A stretch of 64,000 nucleotides of DNA. It comes from Rhizobium sp. BK316. GTDB taxonomy: Bacteria > Pseudomonadota > Alphaproteobacteria > Rhizobiales > Rhizobiaceae. Positions 34,222-43,846 of the stretch are shown in pieces (the first letter of the stretch is position 1; every line of letters starts with the position of its first letter). The stretch spans positions 496,001-560,000 of the forward strand of contig NZ_JACHZR010000002.1 of the NCBI RefSeq assembly GCF_014193695.1. Direction: 5' to 3'. Both the position numbers and the translations under genes were made by a program. Below the pieces are notes generated by a model, which saw only the letters and a list, made by a program, of their open reading frames with translations, did not search any database and was not told the DNA's origin.

Positions 34222-35514
34222 ATGGATCGTATCAGAATTGTCGGCGGTAATGAGCTCAATGGCATCATTCCGATTTCCGGCGCCAAGAATGCCGCGCTGC
34301 CGCTGATGATCGCCTCGCTTTTGACGAGCGATACGCTGACGCTGGAAAACGTGCCCCACCTCGCCGATGTCGAATTGCTGATGCGCATCCTCGGCAATCA
34401 CGGCGTCGACGTTGCGGTCAACGGCCGCCGCGAGCGCCAGGAAGATTCCTACGCCCGCACGATCCATTTCACCTGCCGCACCATCGTCGATACGACCGCC
34501 CCCTATGAGCTGGTCTCGAAGATGCGCGCCTCCTTCTGGGTCATCGGTCCGCTTCTCGCCCGTGAAGGCCATTGCCGCGTTTCGCTGCCGGGTGGCTGCG
34601 CCATCGGCACGCGCCCGGTCGATCTCTTCATCGAGGGCCTGACCGCACTCGGCGCCACGATGGAAATCGACGGTGGTTATATCAACGCCAAGGCACCGCA
34701 GGGCGGCCTCATCGGCACCCACTATACCTTCCCGAAAGTCTCCGTCGGCGCAACGCATGTACTGATGATGGCGGCAACGCTTGCCCGCGGCACGACCGTG
34801 ATCGGCAATGCCGCCCGTGAGCCCGAAGTCGTCGACCTCGCCAACTGCCTGAACGCCATGGGCGCCAAGGTTTCCGGCGCCGGCACTCCGACCATCACAA
34901 TCGAGGGCGTCACCTCGCTGTCCGGCGCGCGCCATCGCGTCCTGCCTGACCGTATCGAGACCGGCACCTATGCCATGGCCGTTGCTATGGCCGGCGGTGA
35001 TGTCGTACTCGAAAATACCGATATTGCCCTCTTGGAAACGGCGCTGGAAACGCTGCGCCGCGCCGGCGCGGAGATCTCGTCGACCAATAATGGCATGCGC
35101 ATCAAGCGCAATGGCGCCGGCATCCAGCCGGTGGATATCGTCACCGATCCCTTCCCGGGGTTCCCGACCGACCTGCAGGCGCAGTTCATGGCGCTGATGA
35201 CCCGCTCTTCCGGCATCTCGCATGTCACGGAAACCATCTTCGAAAACCGCTTCATGCATGTGCAGGAGCTCGCCCGCCTCGGCGCGAAGATCTCGCTGTC
35301 GGGCCAGACGGCAAAGATCGAGGGTGTAGAGCGGCTGAAGGGTGCCCCTGTCATGGCGACCGATCTTCGCGCTTCCGTTTCCCTCGTCATCGCCGGCCTT
35401 GCCGCCGAAGGCGAAACCACGGTTTCCCGCGTTTATCACCTCGATCGCGGCTTCGAGCGGCTGGAAGAGAAGCTGACCCGCTGCGGCGCCATCGTCGAAC
35501 GCGTCAGCGAGTAA
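34222..35514 (+). CDS. murA: UDP-N-acetylglucosamine 1-carboxyvinyltransferase
   Basis: 430 residues, the standard length. [29 protein letters not shown] is the N-terminal signature with the catalytic Lys; Cys126 in [14 protein letters not shown] is the fosfomycin target; [11 protein letters not shown] and [16 protein letters not shown] are further conserved blocks. It transfers enolpyruvate from PEP to UDP-GlcNAc, the first committed step of peptidoglycan synthesis. The ATG at MDRIRI is used; a GTG two codons earlier is also in frame. A good intrinsic terminator follows the stop by two bases. Confidence 0.97.
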   Translation: MDRIRIVGGNELNGIIPISGAKNAALPLMIASLLTSDTLTLENVPHLADVELLMRILGNHGVDVAVNGRRERQEDSYARTIHFTCRTIVDTTAPYELVSKMRASFWVIGPLLAREGHCRVSLPGGCAIGTRPVDLFIEGLTALGATMEIDGGYINAKAPQGGLIGTHYTFPKVSVGATHVLMMAATLARGTTVIGNAAREPEVVDLANCLNAMGAKVSGAGTPTITIEGVTSLSGARHRVLPDRIETGTYAMAVAMAGGDVVLENTDIALLETALETLRRAGAEISSTNNGMRIKRNGAGIQPVDIVTDPFPGFPTDLQAQFMALMTRSSGISHVTETIFENRFMHVQELARLGAKISLSGQTAKIEGVERLKGAPVMATDLRASVSLVIAGLAAEGETTVSRVYHLDRGFERLEEKLTRCGAIVERVSE

Positions 35515-35516
35515 GA

Positions 35517-35538
35517 AAAGGGCGCTTATGCGCCCTTT
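35517..35538 (+). terminator. Stem-loop terminator after murA
   Basis: AAAGGGCGC and GCGCCCTTT pair perfectly around TTAT, starting two bases after the murA stop. The stem is followed by ATCC and not by a long T run, but the T's of the stem may serve. Confidence 0.65.
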
Positions 35539-35628
35539 ATCCTGGTTGCGTATTTGACCGCCGCGCCTTATTTCCGTTGTCTGACAGATCGCCGCAGCTG
35601 CGGCCGAAAGACATGGGATAGAGGCTGG

Positions 35629-36066
35629 ATGACCGACCTGAAGCTCGTTGCGCTCGATAGTGAGGACCTTGCGGTCATTTCCGCGCATATGCAGGACAGC
35701 GTCTTCAAGGTCGCCGATATCGACTGGTCGTCGCGCGACAAACAGTTCGCGATCGCCGCCAACCGTTTCGTCTGGGAAGAGGCAGCCCGCAAGCGCAAGG
35801 GTTTCGAACGCCGCCGCGCGGCCCTCGTGTTCAAGCGCGTGCTTTCCGTCCGCTCGATCGGCATCGATCGTTCGCGGCGCGACGATGTGCTGTCGCTGCT
35901 CGCTTTGCGTTTCGAGCAGAAGGGCGAGGGGCCGGAAGGCACGCTCGAGCTCTCGCTCTCAGGCACGGCCTCGATCGCCCTCGATGTCGAATGCATCGAG
36001 GTGCAGCTTGCCGATATCGGCGGCGCCTGGGAAGCGGGCTCCAAGCCGCGCCACCCCGGCATCTGA
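35629..36066 (+). CDS. DUF2948 family protein
   Basis: 145 residues. The family pattern LKLVALDSEDLAVISAHMQDSVFKVADI opens the protein, followed by RFVWEEA and a basic RRRAALVFKRVLSVRSIGI. It is conserved in alphaproteobacteria between murA and hisD; the role is not known. The ATG at MTDLKLV is chosen because it opens the conserved part; an in-frame start 25 codons earlier overlaps the terminator region. The spacing to hisD (34 bases) suggests co-transcription. Confidence 0.85.
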   Translation: MTDLKLVALDSEDLAVISAHMQDSVFKVADIDWSSRDKQFAIAANRFVWEEAARKRKGFERRRAALVFKRVLSVRSIGIDRSRRDDVLSLLALRFEQKGEGPEGTLELSLSGTASIALDVECIEVQLADIGGAWEAGSKPRHPGI

Positions 36067-36100
36067 GCGCAATCGTTTCGAGTAGAGAAGGAACACCGCC

Positions 36101-37399
36101 TTGGCAATCTGGCTCAATCAGGCATCCGACGGCTTCGAGCAGCGTTTCGCGGACTTTCTGACCACCAAGCGTGAGGTCTCCGAAGACGTCAATGCCGTCG
36201 TGCGCGCCATCATCGACGACGTGCGCGCCCGCGGCGATGTGGCGCTCGCCGAATATTCGAAGAAGTTCGACAGCATCGACTACGCCACCGTGCCGATGCG
36301 CGTCACCGAGGAAGAAATCGATAACGCCGTCGAGGTCGTCCCCTCGGAAGTGCTCGGCGCCCTGAAGGTTGCCGCACTCCGCATCGAATCCCATCATCGC
36401 CGCCAGCTTCCGAAGGACGATATCTACGAGGACGACATGGGCGTCGGTCTCGGTTCACGCTGGACCGCGATCGAAGCTGTTGGTCTCTACGTACCGGGCG
36501 GCACGGCGAGCTATCCGAGCTCGGTATTGATGAATGCCGTGCCGGCAAAGGTCGCAGGCGTCGACCGCATCGTCATCGCCGTGCCGGCGACGGGCGGTTC
36601 GGTCAATCCGGCCGTGCTGGCCGCCGCCAAACTCGCCGGCGTGAGTGAAATCTACCGCGTCGGCGGCGCGCAGGCGATTGCTGCCCTTGCCTATGGCACG
36701 GAGACGATTGCCCCGGTTGCCAAGATTACTGGCCCAGGCAATGCCTATGTCGCCGCCGCCAAGCGCCAGGTCTTCGGCACTGTGGGTATCGACATGATCG
36801 CCGGCCCGTCAGAAGTGCTCGTCATTGCTGACAAGGACAACAATCCCGATTGGGTTGCCGCTGATCTGCTGGCGCAGGCCGAGCATGACGAGAGCTCCCA
36901 GGCCATCCTGATCACCGACGACGAAGAATTCGGCAAGGCGGTCGAAGCGGCCGTCGAACGGCAGCTGAAGACGCTGAACCGTGCAGAGACTGCTGCGGCC
37001 AGCTGGCGCGATTTTGGTGCAATCATCCTTGTCTCCGATCTCAAGGATGCCATTCCGCTCGCAAACCGCATCGCCGCCGAACATCTGGAACTCGCCGTTG
37101 CCGATCCCGATGCCTTCGTGGACAAGATCCGCAATGCCGGCGCGATCTTCATCGGCGCGCATACGCCGGAAGTGATCGGCGATTATGTCGGCGGCTCCAA
37201 TCACGTGCTGCCGACGGCGCGTTCGGCGCGCTTTTCCTCCGGTCTTTCGGTTCTCGATTTCGTCAAGCGCACCTCGATCCTGCGGCTTGGCCCCCAGCAG
37301 CTTCGCGATCTCGGCCCGGCCGCGATTGCGCTTGCCGTTTCCGAAGGCCTCGACGCCCATGCGCGATCGGTCGCGATCCGCCTGAACCTCGAAAGGTGA
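36101..37399 (+). CDS. hisD: Histidinol dehydrogenase, TTG start
   Basis: 432 residues. The protein catalyses the last two steps of histidine synthesis, oxidising histidinol to histidine with NAD and zinc. Visible motifs are [98 protein letters not shown] and [24 protein letters not shown]. The start codon is TTG, with AGAAGGAAC seven bases before it; no ATG fits the conserved MAIWLNQAS beginning. It is four bases upstream of the UPF0262 gene. Confidence 0.97.
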   Translation: MAIWLNQASDGFEQRFADFLTTKREVSEDVNAVVRAIIDDVRARGDVALAEYSKKFDSIDYATVPMRVTEEEIDNAVEVVPSEVLGALKVAALRIESHHRRQLPKDDIYEDDMGVGLGSRWTAIEAVGLYVPGGTASYPSSVLMNAVPAKVAGVDRIVIAVPATGGSVNPAVLAAAKLAGVSEIYRVGGAQAIAALAYGTETIAPVAKITGPGNAYVAAAKRQVFGTVGIDMIAGPSEVLVIADKDNNPDWVAADLLAQAEHDESSQAILITDDEEFGKAVEAAVERQLKTLNRAETAAASWRDFGAIILVSDLKDAIPLANRIAAEHLELAVADPDAFVDKIRNAGAIFIGAHTPEVIGDYVGGSNHVLPTARSARFSSGLSVLDFVKRTSILRLGPQQLRDLGPAAIALAVSEGLDAHARSVAIRLNLER

Positions 37400-37403
37400 G
37401 GGA

Positions 37404-37877
37404 ATGGCGAAGGGCGACTTCCGGCTCTGCGACGTTGTCCTTGACGATACGATCGGCCGTTCGACACCTGACGTCGAACACGAGCGGGCGGTGGCGATCT
37501 TCGATCTGATCGAGGAGAATTCCTTTAAGCCGTCAGGCCATGCCGGCGGTCCCTACCGGCTGAATATCTCACTGGTCGATTCCAAGCTCGTCTTTTCCAT
37601 CACCACGGAAAAGGGCGAGGATGTCGCGACCCACATTCTCTCGCTGACACCCTTCCGGCGGATCGTGAAGGATTATTTCATGATCTGTGAGAGCTACTAT
37701 GAGGCGATCCGCTCTGCCTCGCCAAGCCGCATCGAGGCGATCGACATGGGGCGGCGCGGTATTCATAACGAGGGCTCGCAGACCCTCAAGGACCGGCTTT
37801 CCGGCAAGATCGACGTCGATTTCGATACGGCCCGGCGCCTCTTCACGCTGGTCTGCGTGCTCTACTGGCGCGGATGA
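37404..37877 (+). CDS. UPF0262 family protein
   Basis: 157 residues matching the alphaproteobacterial UPF0262 family: [74 protein letters not shown], and [19 protein letters not shown]. It is cytoplasmic, function unknown. Always found between hisD and a low-molecular-weight phosphatase; here the start follows hisD by four bases and the stop overlaps the phosphatase start (ATGA), so translation is coupled. Confidence 0.92.
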   Translation: MAKGDFRLCDVVLDDTIGRSTPDVEHERAVAIFDLIEENSFKPSGHAGGPYRLNISLVDSKLVFSITTEKGEDVATHILSLTPFRRIVKDYFMICESYYEAIRSASPSRIEAIDMGRRGIHNEGSQTLKDRLSGKIDVDFDTARRLFTLVCVLYWRG

Positions 37878-38359
37878 CCGCGATGGAGCCGGGCGTCAAA
37901 ACAGAGGATGGAAAGCGGCCAGGCGCCATCCTCTTCATGTGCGGACTGAACGTCATCCGCTCGCCCATGGCGGAAGTGATCGCCCGTAGCATTCTGCCTG
38001 CCAATACCTATATACGGTCTGCCGGCGTTCGCGCCGGCGAACGCGATCCTTTCGTCGATGTCGTACTGGAAGAAATAGGCCTGTCGCTTGGCCGCCGCCT
38101 GCCACAGACGCTGGAGGAACTTGAGGACGACTATTTCGACCTCATCATCACGCTCTCACCGCCGGCCCATCACGCAGCGCTCGAGTTGACACGCTCCAAC
38201 GCCGTCGATGTCGTCTACTGGCCGACCATGGATCCCACGGTCGCAACCGGAACGCGCGAGCAGATATTGGACAGTTATCGCGAGGTTCGCGATCACCTAG
38301 CCGGCCTCATCGAAAGCCGGCTGCTCAAGAGAAATGGCATTGCCGCGCAATCGGCGTGA
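37874..38359 (+). CDS. Low-molecular-weight protein-tyrosine-phosphatase-like protein
   Basis: 161 residues. The catalytic loop is [12 protein letters not shown], giving C23, R29 and S30 of the CX5R(S) motif; a general-acid region near [11 protein letters not shown] lies later. The family removes phosphate from tyrosine or acts as arsenate reductase; the substrate here is unknown. The loop differs from the usual CTGNSCRS, so activity should not be assumed. Its start overlaps the end of the UPF0262 gene by ATGA. The 120-base gap to infA contains the infA promoter region. Confidence 0.88.
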   Translation: MTAMEPGVKTEDGKRPGAILFMCGLNVIRSPMAEVIARSILPANTYIRSAGVRAGERDPFVDVVLEEIGLSLGRRLPQTLEELEDDYFDLIITLSPPAHHAALELTRSNAVDVVYWPTMDPTVATGTREQILDSYREVRDHLAGLIESRLLKRNGIAAQSA

Positions 38360-38479
38360 AACAAAAGTCAGAAAGCCCGATCTACGAGGTTCACAAATCC
38401 CCGTTGATTGTGTAGTTTCCGCGCAAATTTTTGGGCGCCTTGCGCCGCTTTATCCAACACACAGGAAGAAAACCCTTAT

Positions 38480-38698
38480 ATGCCGAAAGAAGAAGTCCTC
38501 GAATTCCCGGGTATCGTGACCGAACTTCTGCCGAATGCGACGTTCCGCGTGAAGCTCGAAAACGAGCATGAGATCATCGCTCACACCGCCGGCCGCATGC
38601 GCAAGAACCGCATCCGCGTTCTCGCCGGCGACAAGGTTCTGGTTGAAATGACGCCCTACGACCTGACGAAGGGCCGCATCACCTACCGCTTCAAGTAA
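38480..38698 (+). CDS. infA: Translation initiation factor IF-1
   Basis: 72 residues, exactly the IF-1 size. The S1/OB fold motif reads [69 protein letters not shown]-1 occupies the ribosomal A site during initiation. The start is the only ATG fitting family length, with AGGAAGAAA upstream. Confidence 0.98.
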   Translation: MPKEEVLEFPGIVTELLPNATFRVKLENEHEIIAHTAGRMRKNRIRVLAGDKVLVEMTPYDLTKGRITYRFK

Positions 38699-38756
38699 GC
38701 TTGGTCTGCGAAACTCCCACGAGCTTCCGCTCCCGCCTGCCGATGGTCGAGGTTCC

Positions 38757-39377
38757 ATGGCGCTGAAATACAAGCTCATTCTGGCCTCGGGCTCGCCCCG
38801 CCGCGTCGATCTGCTCAATCAGGCCGGCATCGAGCCTTCGCGCCTGATGCCGATGGATATCGACGAGGCGCCTAAGAAGTCGGAGCACCCGCGCTCGCTC
38901 GCCCGCCGTCTCTCGGGCGAAAAGGCGGAAGCCGCACTGGCCGCCATCAAGGGCGACATCACCTGGAAGGGCAGCTATATCCTGTCCGCCGATACGGTCG
39001 TCGCCGTTGGCCGCCGCATTCTCGGCAAGGCGGAATTCGCCGATGAGGCATCGAATTCCCTGCATTTGCTCTCCGGCCGCAACCACGTGGTCTATACGGG
39101 CATCTGCCTGATCACGCCTGATCGCAAGGTGCGCCAGAAAATCGTCGAGACGAAGGTGCGCTTCAAGCGCCTGTCGAGTTTCGAGATTGAAAACTACATT
39201 GCCTCGGGCCAATGGCGCGGCAAGGCCGGCGCTTACGGCGTCCAGGGCCTGGCAGGCACCTTCGTGCAGAAAATGGTGGGTTCCTACACCAATGTCGTAG
39301 GGCTGCCGCTTTATGAAACCATCCTGCTTCTGACCGGCGAGGGCTTCGACGTCCACAGCCGTTGGCCCGAGGGCTGA
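38757..39377 (+). CDS. maf: Maf-like nucleotide pyrophosphatase
   Basis: 206 residues. [19 protein letters not shown] at the N-terminus, [38 protein letters not shown] and [31 protein letters not shown] are the Maf motifs, including the conserved Asp in SADTVV. Maf proteins hydrolyse non-canonical or excess nucleoside triphosphates (dTTP/UTP or modified bases) and slow septum formation when overproduced. It is 58 bases after infA and likely in the same operon. Repeat A follows its stop by eight bases. Confidence 0.94.
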   Translation: MALKYKLILASGSPRRVDLLNQAGIEPSRLMPMDIDEAPKKSEHPRSLARRLSGEKAEAALAAIKGDITWKGSYILSADTVVAVGRRILGKAEFADEASNSLHLLSGRNHVVYTGICLITPDRKVRQKIVETKVRFKRLSSFEIENYIASGQWRGKAGAYGVQGLAGTFVQKMVGSYTNVVGLPLYETILLLTGEGFDVHSRWPEG

Positions 39378-39385
39378 TCTCCTGC

Positions 39386-39481
39386 TAGAGCGCCGTGCGT
39401 CCATTCGGACGCACGGCGCTCTACCTTGTTGAATCTACGCATCAGGCTTTCCGAAAATCGGAAGGATTTTCGGGCCGATGC
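39386..39481 (-). repeat. Repeat family A, copy 2
   Basis: An inverted, near-identical copy of 16735-16834: AGAGCGCCGTGCGTCC / GGACGCACGGCGCTCT, then GAATCTACGCATCAGG, then CCGAAAATCGGAAGGATTTTCGG. It lies between maf and yacG, inside what should be one operon, so it probably forms an mRNA stem-loop. Confidence 0.85.
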
Positions 39482-39495
39482 GGTAGGAGGAAACC

Positions 39496-39708
39496 ATGTC
39501 TGATGAAATGAAGACCGGCGGCAAGGTCGCGCCGCTGCGCAAGACGCGTCCTTGCCCGGAATGCGGCAAACCGTCGAACCGCGAGCATTATCCTTTCTGC
39601 TCCAACCGCTGCCGCGAAGTGGACCTGTCGCGCTGGCTGACGGGCTCCTACGCCATTCCTGTCGCCGACGATGAGACGAAGGCAGATTACCCCGACGAGG
39701 AAAACTAG
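39496..39708 (+). CDS. yacG: DNA gyrase inhibitor YacG
   Basis: 70 residues. The four-cysteine zinc knuckle [28 protein letters not shown] is characteristic: CxxC at residues 20-23 and CxxxC at about 35-39. YacG binds the gyrase B subunit and blocks DNA binding in E. coli; it also sits beside maf or coaE in many genomes. GTAGGAGGAAACC upstream is a very strong ribosome site. Confidence 0.93.
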   Translation: [70 protein letters not shown]

Positions 39709-39787
39709 GTTTTCCACCGCGAAGCCCTTATTTTTCCTCGCAAATCGCCAAAGTCAGCAAGACCGTCAAAAAACTATCATTTGATGC

Positions 39788-39815
39788 TTGCCATGGGCGA
39801 ACAAGATGCTATAAC
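39788..39815 (+). promoter_or_regulatory. Promoter of tRNA-Phe
   Basis: TTGCCA and TATAAC are separated by 16 bases and lie 70 bases upstream of the tRNA, close to the rhizobial CTTGAC-N17-CTATAT pattern. Between promoter and tRNA is a small hairpin (ACATTCC/GGAATGT at 39848-39865) whose role is unclear. Confidence 0.6.
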
Positions 39816-39884
39816 CCCGCTCGCTTCCGGGGCGAACCAAGGCCCTGACATTCCAATCGGAATGTTTTCCACGAAGCATGGCTA

Positions 39885-39960
39885 GCCCAGGTAGCTCAGT
39901 TGGTAGAGCAGCGGATTGAAAATCCGCGTGTCACTGGTTCGATTCCGGTCCTGGGCACCA
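39885..39960 (+). tRNA. tRNA-Phe (anticodon GAA)
   Basis: GCCCAGG pairs with CCTGGGC, the D arm is AGCTCAGTTGGTAGAGC, the anticodon stem GCGGA/TCCGC carries loop TTGAAAA with GAA, and the T loop is GGTTCGATTCC. CCA is encoded. It closes the housekeeping block and is a probable integration site, see 40398-40432. Confidence 0.98.
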
Positions 39961-40055
39961 TTCCTAATATAGCCATATCAGAACATTTTGTTTCTCACCG
40001 CGCTGACGTCTTCGCCTGTCTGGTGACCGTGTTCCGCTTTTCCGGTCTGCATCAT

Positions 40056-40313
40056 TCAGACGGGAATGTCGTGCGGTCTGTCGACTGGCGGAAATTCCGG
40101 TGGGTGAGGGAATGGCGAAGGCCCGAGGTCGAAGCTTGAGAACCAGCCTGGTGGCCCGTATTTGCTCTCGTCGTGCAGATCCGGTGGCGGAAATAGTCCG
40201 GTGAACTTTGCGTAGGATATGATCACGCCAAAGAACAGCGTGAGGATAAGAGCGAGTTTTTTCGCGCGGGATACATCTTCTTTTAGCATCTGATTGCCTG
40301 ATAACTGCGACAT
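40056..40313 (-). CDS. Hypothetical single-span membrane protein in integration remnant
   Basis: 85 residues: a charged N-terminus, one membrane span at about residues 19-37 (LALILTLFFGVIISYAKF), and a proline- and phenylalanine-rich tail (GLFPPPDLHDE, PSPFPHPPEFPPVDRP). No family is recognised. It lies between tRNA-Phe and the decayed tRNA fragment, so it may be a relic of an inserted element. Two starts are possible (40313, or 40289 with AGG upstream). It may not be translated. Confidence 0.45.
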   Translation of the reverse strand: MSQLSGNQMLKEDVSRAKKLALILTLFFGVIISYAKFTGLFPPPDLHDESKYGPPGWFSSFDLGPSPFPHPPEFPPVDRPHDIPV

Positions 40314-40397
40314 CGAACCAGTTGGTACGAAATCATGTCAGTAAGTTGTCGAAACGGATATCCGCTTGCCTTCGGTGGCTTCTAGCCATCACATCCC

Positions 40398-40432
40398 GTT
40401 GAAAATCTGCGTGTCGGGCTTGGATTCCGCTC
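40398..40432 (+). other. Degenerate 3' half of tRNA-Phe, probable attachment-site scar
   Basis: TTGAAAATCTGCGTGTC differs at one base from the tRNA-Phe anticodon region (TTGAAAATCCGCGTGTC), and GATTCCG-TC follows at almost the same spacing as the tRNA T arm. Nothing upstream matches the tRNA 5' half. Direct duplication of a tRNA 3' part about 480 bases downstream is what site-specific integration leaves behind. The divergence says the event is old. Confidence 0.55.
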
Positions 40433-40483
40433 AGGCGAGCGTCACCGAGCGGAACCTCCCGCCTCAATCGCCGTTTATGGCGC

Positions 40484-41290
40484 ATGGCCCGACAAGCGTT
40501 CTGGAAAGGTTATCTGAAGCTCTCGCTTGTCACTGCGTCCGTTTCACTGACGCCGGCGACGACGGAGTCGAGCAAGGTGCGGTTTCATGTGCTGAACCGC
40601 GCAACGAAAAACCGTGTCGAAAGCCGGTATGTCGATAGCGTCACGCATAAACCGGTTTCCGAGAGGGATCAGGTGAAGGGTTATCCGCGTGGCGAGGATG
40701 ACTATGTTCTGCTCGAGGATGAGGAGATCGAGGAGGTGGGATTGGAGAGCACCCGCACGATCGATATCGACAGTTTCGTGCCGAGCGGATCGATCGATTG
40801 GATCTGGTATGACAAGCCGCATTTTCTAGCGCCGGAAGACAAGGTTGGAATGGAAGCTTTCTGCGTGATCCGCGAGGCCATGAGGGCCAACAATGTCGTC
40901 GGCATCGCCCGGTTGGTGCTCTACCGGCGCGAGCGCGCCGTACTCCTGGAGCCGCAGGGCAAGGGCATCATTCTGTGGACGCTGCGCTATGGTGACGAGG
41001 TGCGCGAACCGGCAGCCGAACTCGATATGAAGGCAAAGGTCGATAGCGAGTTGCTGGCCTTGATGAAGAAGCTGGTCAAGGAAGAGACGAAGGAGTGGAG
41101 CCCTTCGATGGTGCAGGATCCGGTTCAGAAACGGTTGAAAGCGCTGATCCGCGGCAAGGAGAAGAGCCTCAAGAAGGCCGCCCCCGCCCGTAAACCCGAG
41201 CCGGTCAGATCAACAGGTAATGTCATAAACATCATGGATGCGCTGAAGAAGAGCCTGGCGGCGGAAAGCGGGCGCGGCAAGCCGCGTTGA
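40484..41290 (+). CDS. ku: Ku protein (first copy)
   Basis: 268 residues, the bacterial Ku fold: WKGYLKLSLVTASVSLTPATT at the N-terminus, KNRVESRYVDSVTHKPVSERDQVKGYPRGEDDYVLLEDEEIEEV, then the beta-barrel and the lysine-rich tail (KSLKKAAPARKPEPVR, MDALKKSLAAES). Ku encircles DNA ends and recruits LigD for non-homologous end joining. It is on the plus strand, convergent with ligD (25 bases between stops), whereas the second ku is co-directional with ligD. The ribosome site is weak. It starts about 50 bases after the tRNA scar. Confidence 0.92.
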   Translation: MARQAFWKGYLKLSLVTASVSLTPATTESSKVRFHVLNRATKNRVESRYVDSVTHKPVSERDQVKGYPRGEDDYVLLEDEEIEEVGLESTRTIDIDSFVPSGSIDWIWYDKPHFLAPEDKVGMEAFCVIREAMRANNVVGIARLVLYRRERAVLLEPQGKGIILWTLRYGDEVREPAAELDMKAKVDSELLALMKKLVKEETKEWSPSMVQDPVQKRLKALIRGKEKSLKKAAPARKPEPVRSTGNVINIMDALKKSLAAESGRGKPR

Positions 41291-41315
41291 TCTCCGGCAA
41301 GCAGCGCACCAATCA

Positions 41316-43844
41316 TCACGACTTCGACTTGCGCTTCTGCAACGGCTTGGCCGCTGCGAAGAACCCATCCCACGGATCCTTGTTAAGCGCGTCGAGCCGC
41401 GCCGGCGTGTTATCGACGGTAAAATAGGCGGGGCCGATCTCGGTCGTCAGCTCATTCCATTCCAGCGGCATGGAGACGGCCGCACCCGGACGAGCGCGCG
41501 TGGAATAGGCAGCGACAGCGGTATTGCCGCGGCCGTTCCGGAGGTAATCGATGAAAATCTTGCCCTCCCGCTTCGCTTTGGTCGCGGTCGCGAGGTAGCG
41601 GTCGGGATCATCCTTCGACATGCTGTCTGCAAGCCATTTTGAGAAGGCTTTCACGTCGTCCCAGCCGGCTTTCGGTTCCAGCGGCGTCACCACATGCAGG
41701 CCCTTGCCGCCTGAGGTCTTGACGAAAGCCGCAAGGCCTTCGCCTTCTATGCGCTCCTTCAGCTCGTAAGCCGCGGCTATCACATTCTCCCATGGCACAT
41801 CCTCGCCGGGGTCGAGGTCCATGGTGATCATGTCGGGCTTTTCCCAATTGTCCGTCGTTGTGCCCCAGGGATGGATCTCCAGTACGGCGGATTGCACCAG
41901 CGCAACGACACCGTCGAAATCGGTAACACGCAGCAGTTTCTCGCCGCCCTTGTCCTTGGGGTCGGTGATTTCCTCGATATGGTCGTTCATGCCTTTCCAG
42001 GCGTGTTTCTGGAAAAAGCGCTGATGGCCGGAAATACCGTCGGGCAGGCGCAGCAGGGCAAGCGGCCGGTTGACCACATAGGGGGCCATGAAGCGCCAGA
42101 CCTGCGCATAATAATTGGCGAGGCCTTCCTTGGTGACGCCTTCGTCCGGCCAATAGATGCGGTCGGGATGCGTCAGCGTCACAGCCGATTTCGGCAGGTT
42201 TTTCGCGGTCGTCTTTTCCATCTCGCGCACAACCTCCCTTGCCGGCTTGTCCTCCCGCAATCCGCGGAAGGCCGCATGGCGCAGATTACCATCGGCAGAC
42301 CATGCGCGGAACTCCACTTCGGCAACGAGCTGCGGCTTGACGTAATGCAGGCCGCGCCGCTCCTCGGCGGTCAGCTTGTCGTCGAAGGAATTCTGCTTCA
42401 TCTCCATCGCCGACAGCCGCTCGTAAAGCATCTGCGCGGTCGCCACCGTATAGCCGGTGCCGACACGGCCGACATGCTTCAGCGCGCCATCCTCGTAGTA
42501 GCCCATGGCGAGCGAGCCGACGGCATTCTTCATGGCGGTCGAGGGCACGTAGCCGCCGATGACGAATTCCTGCCGCTGCGAACATTTGGATTTGATCCAT
42601 TCACCCTTACGGCCGGAGACATATTTGCTGTCACGCTGCTTGGAGACGACGCCTTCGAGACTGAGCCTGCAGGCATGGTTCAGCACGAGGCCGCCATTTT
42701 CATTGAAATGCGCGCTGTAGCGCAGCTTGGCGCTATCTTTGGGAAGCAGCTTCTCCAGCAGGTGTTTGCGTTCGACAAGGCTTACATTGAGCAGACTGTA
42801 TCCATCGAGATAGAGCAGGTCGAAAGCATAGAAGACAAAGCGGTCGTAGCGGCCTTGGCTGAGATCGTGCTGCAGAGCGGAGAAATCTGATGCGCCGGTA
42901 TCGCGCTCCACCACGAGCTCACCATCGATGATGGCCGTCTCGGTCGGCAAGGATGCGAAGGCATCGACAATGTTCCGGCCGAATTTTTCCGTCCAATCGA
43001 GGCCGCCGCGTGTGTACATCGTCACCCGCCCGTCCTTGATCTTCACCTGCAGCCGATAACCGTCGAACTTGATCTCGTGGATCCAGCGCTCGCCGGCCGG
43101 TGGCTTAGGCTTCAGCTTGGCGAGCGCCAGCTCGATGAAGTCGGGCATATCAGTTTTTTTCGCGCCGTCAGGCCAATCCTGCTCTTGCGGGGCTGAAGAC
43201 TTTGCTCTTCTGGGCTGCGCCTTGGCCTTTGTGGCGATAGCCTTGCCGCCTTCCGGTCTGGAGTGCCAGGTAGCGTCGGGATTCTCCGCCACTTCTTCGA
43301 TTTGCCGACCGGTTTTGGCGGATTCGGAGCGCTCTTCGAGAATATCGGCACCGCCCTCATGGCGGGCTTCTGCGTCGTCGCCCTTGATGAGCAACCAGTT
43401 CTCGCGCTTCTCGCCGGGCTTTCCATGCATGCGCACCAGATGCCAGCGCCCCTTCAGCTTCTCGCCGTCGAGCTCGAATTCCATATGCCCCTTGCGGTAG
43501 GCCTTGTGCGGATCGCCGAGCGGCGTCCATGTGCCGCGATCCCAGACGATAACCGTACCGCCGCCATACTGGCCCTTTGGGATGATGCCCTCGAAATCGC
43601 CATAGGCGAGGGGATGATCCTCGACATGAACCGCAAGGCGCTTGTCCTCCGGATTAAGGCTTGGACCTTTCGTCACGGCCCAGCTCTTCAGCACACCGTC
43701 CATCTCAAGGCGGAAGTCATAATGCAGGCGTGTGGCGTCGTGCTTCTGGATCACGAAGCTGTTGCCCTTCGCGCGGCTCCTTTTTCCGCGTGGCTCCGGA
43801 GTGATCTTGAAATCGCGTTTGGTCTGATAGGTCTCAAGCGCCAT
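41316..43844 (-). CDS. ligD: ATP-dependent DNA ligase D
   Basis: 842 residues in the Pseudomonas-type order. The N-terminal phosphoesterase domain spans about 30-180 (FVIQKHDATRLHYDFRLEM, FEGIIPKGQYGGGTVIVWD); the ligase domain from about 230 has the nucleotidyl-lysine near residue 260 in HEIKFDGYRLQ and the later EGVVSKQRDSKY; the polymerase/primase domain from about 555 has PDRIYWPDEGVTKEGLANYY, HPWGTTTDNWEKP and the catalytic DLDPGEDV. It processes, fills and seals broken ends with Ku. Its start is two bases after the upstream ku stop, so the two are one operon. Confidence 0.96.
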   Translation of the reverse strand: MALETYQTKRDFKITPEPRGKRSRAKGNSFVIQKHDATRLHYDFRLEMDGVLKSWAVTKGPSLNPEDKRLAVHVEDHPLAYGDFEGIIPKGQYGGGTVIVWDRGTWTPLGDPHKAYRKGHMEFELDGEKLKGRWHLVRMHGKPGEKRENWLLIKGDDAEARHEGGADILEERSESAKTGRQIEEVAENPDATWHSRPEGGKAIATKAKAQPRRAKSSAPQEQDWPDGAKKTDMPDFIELALAKLKPKPPAGERWIHEIKFDGYRLQVKIKDGRVTMYTRGGLDWTEKFGRNIVDAFASLPTETAIIDGELVVERDTGASDFSALQHDLSQGRYDRFVFYAFDLLYLDGYSLLNVSLVERKHLLEKLLPKDSAKLRYSAHFNENGGLVLNHACRLSLEGVVSKQRDSKYVSGRKGEWIKSKCSQRQEFVIGGYVPSTAMKNAVGSLAMGYYEDGALKHVGRVGTGYTVATAQMLYERLSAMEMKQNSFDDKLTAEERRGLHYVKPQLVAEVEFRAWSADGNLRHAAFRGLREDKPAREVVREMEKTTAKNLPKSAVTLTHPDRIYWPDEGVTKEGLANYYAQVWRFMAPYVVNRPLALLRLPDGISGHQRFFQKHAWKGMNDHIEEITDPKDKGGEKLLRVTDFDGVVALVQSAVLEIHPWGTTTDNWEKPDMITMDLDPGEDVPWENVIAAAYELKERIEGEGLAAFVKTSGGKGLHVVTPLEPKAGWDDVKAFSKWLADSMSKDDPDRYLATATKAKREGKIFIDYLRNGRGNTAVAAYSTRARPGAAVSMPLEWNELTTEIGPAYFTVDNTPARLDALNKDPWDGFFAAAKPLQKRKSKS

Positions 43845-43846
43845 GA

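Noticed and set aside
39848..39865. Hairpin followed by four T's between tRNA-Phe promoter and tRNA as a terminator
   Set aside because: The stem is short and AT-rich, and it would block the tRNA from its own promoter; left only as a note.
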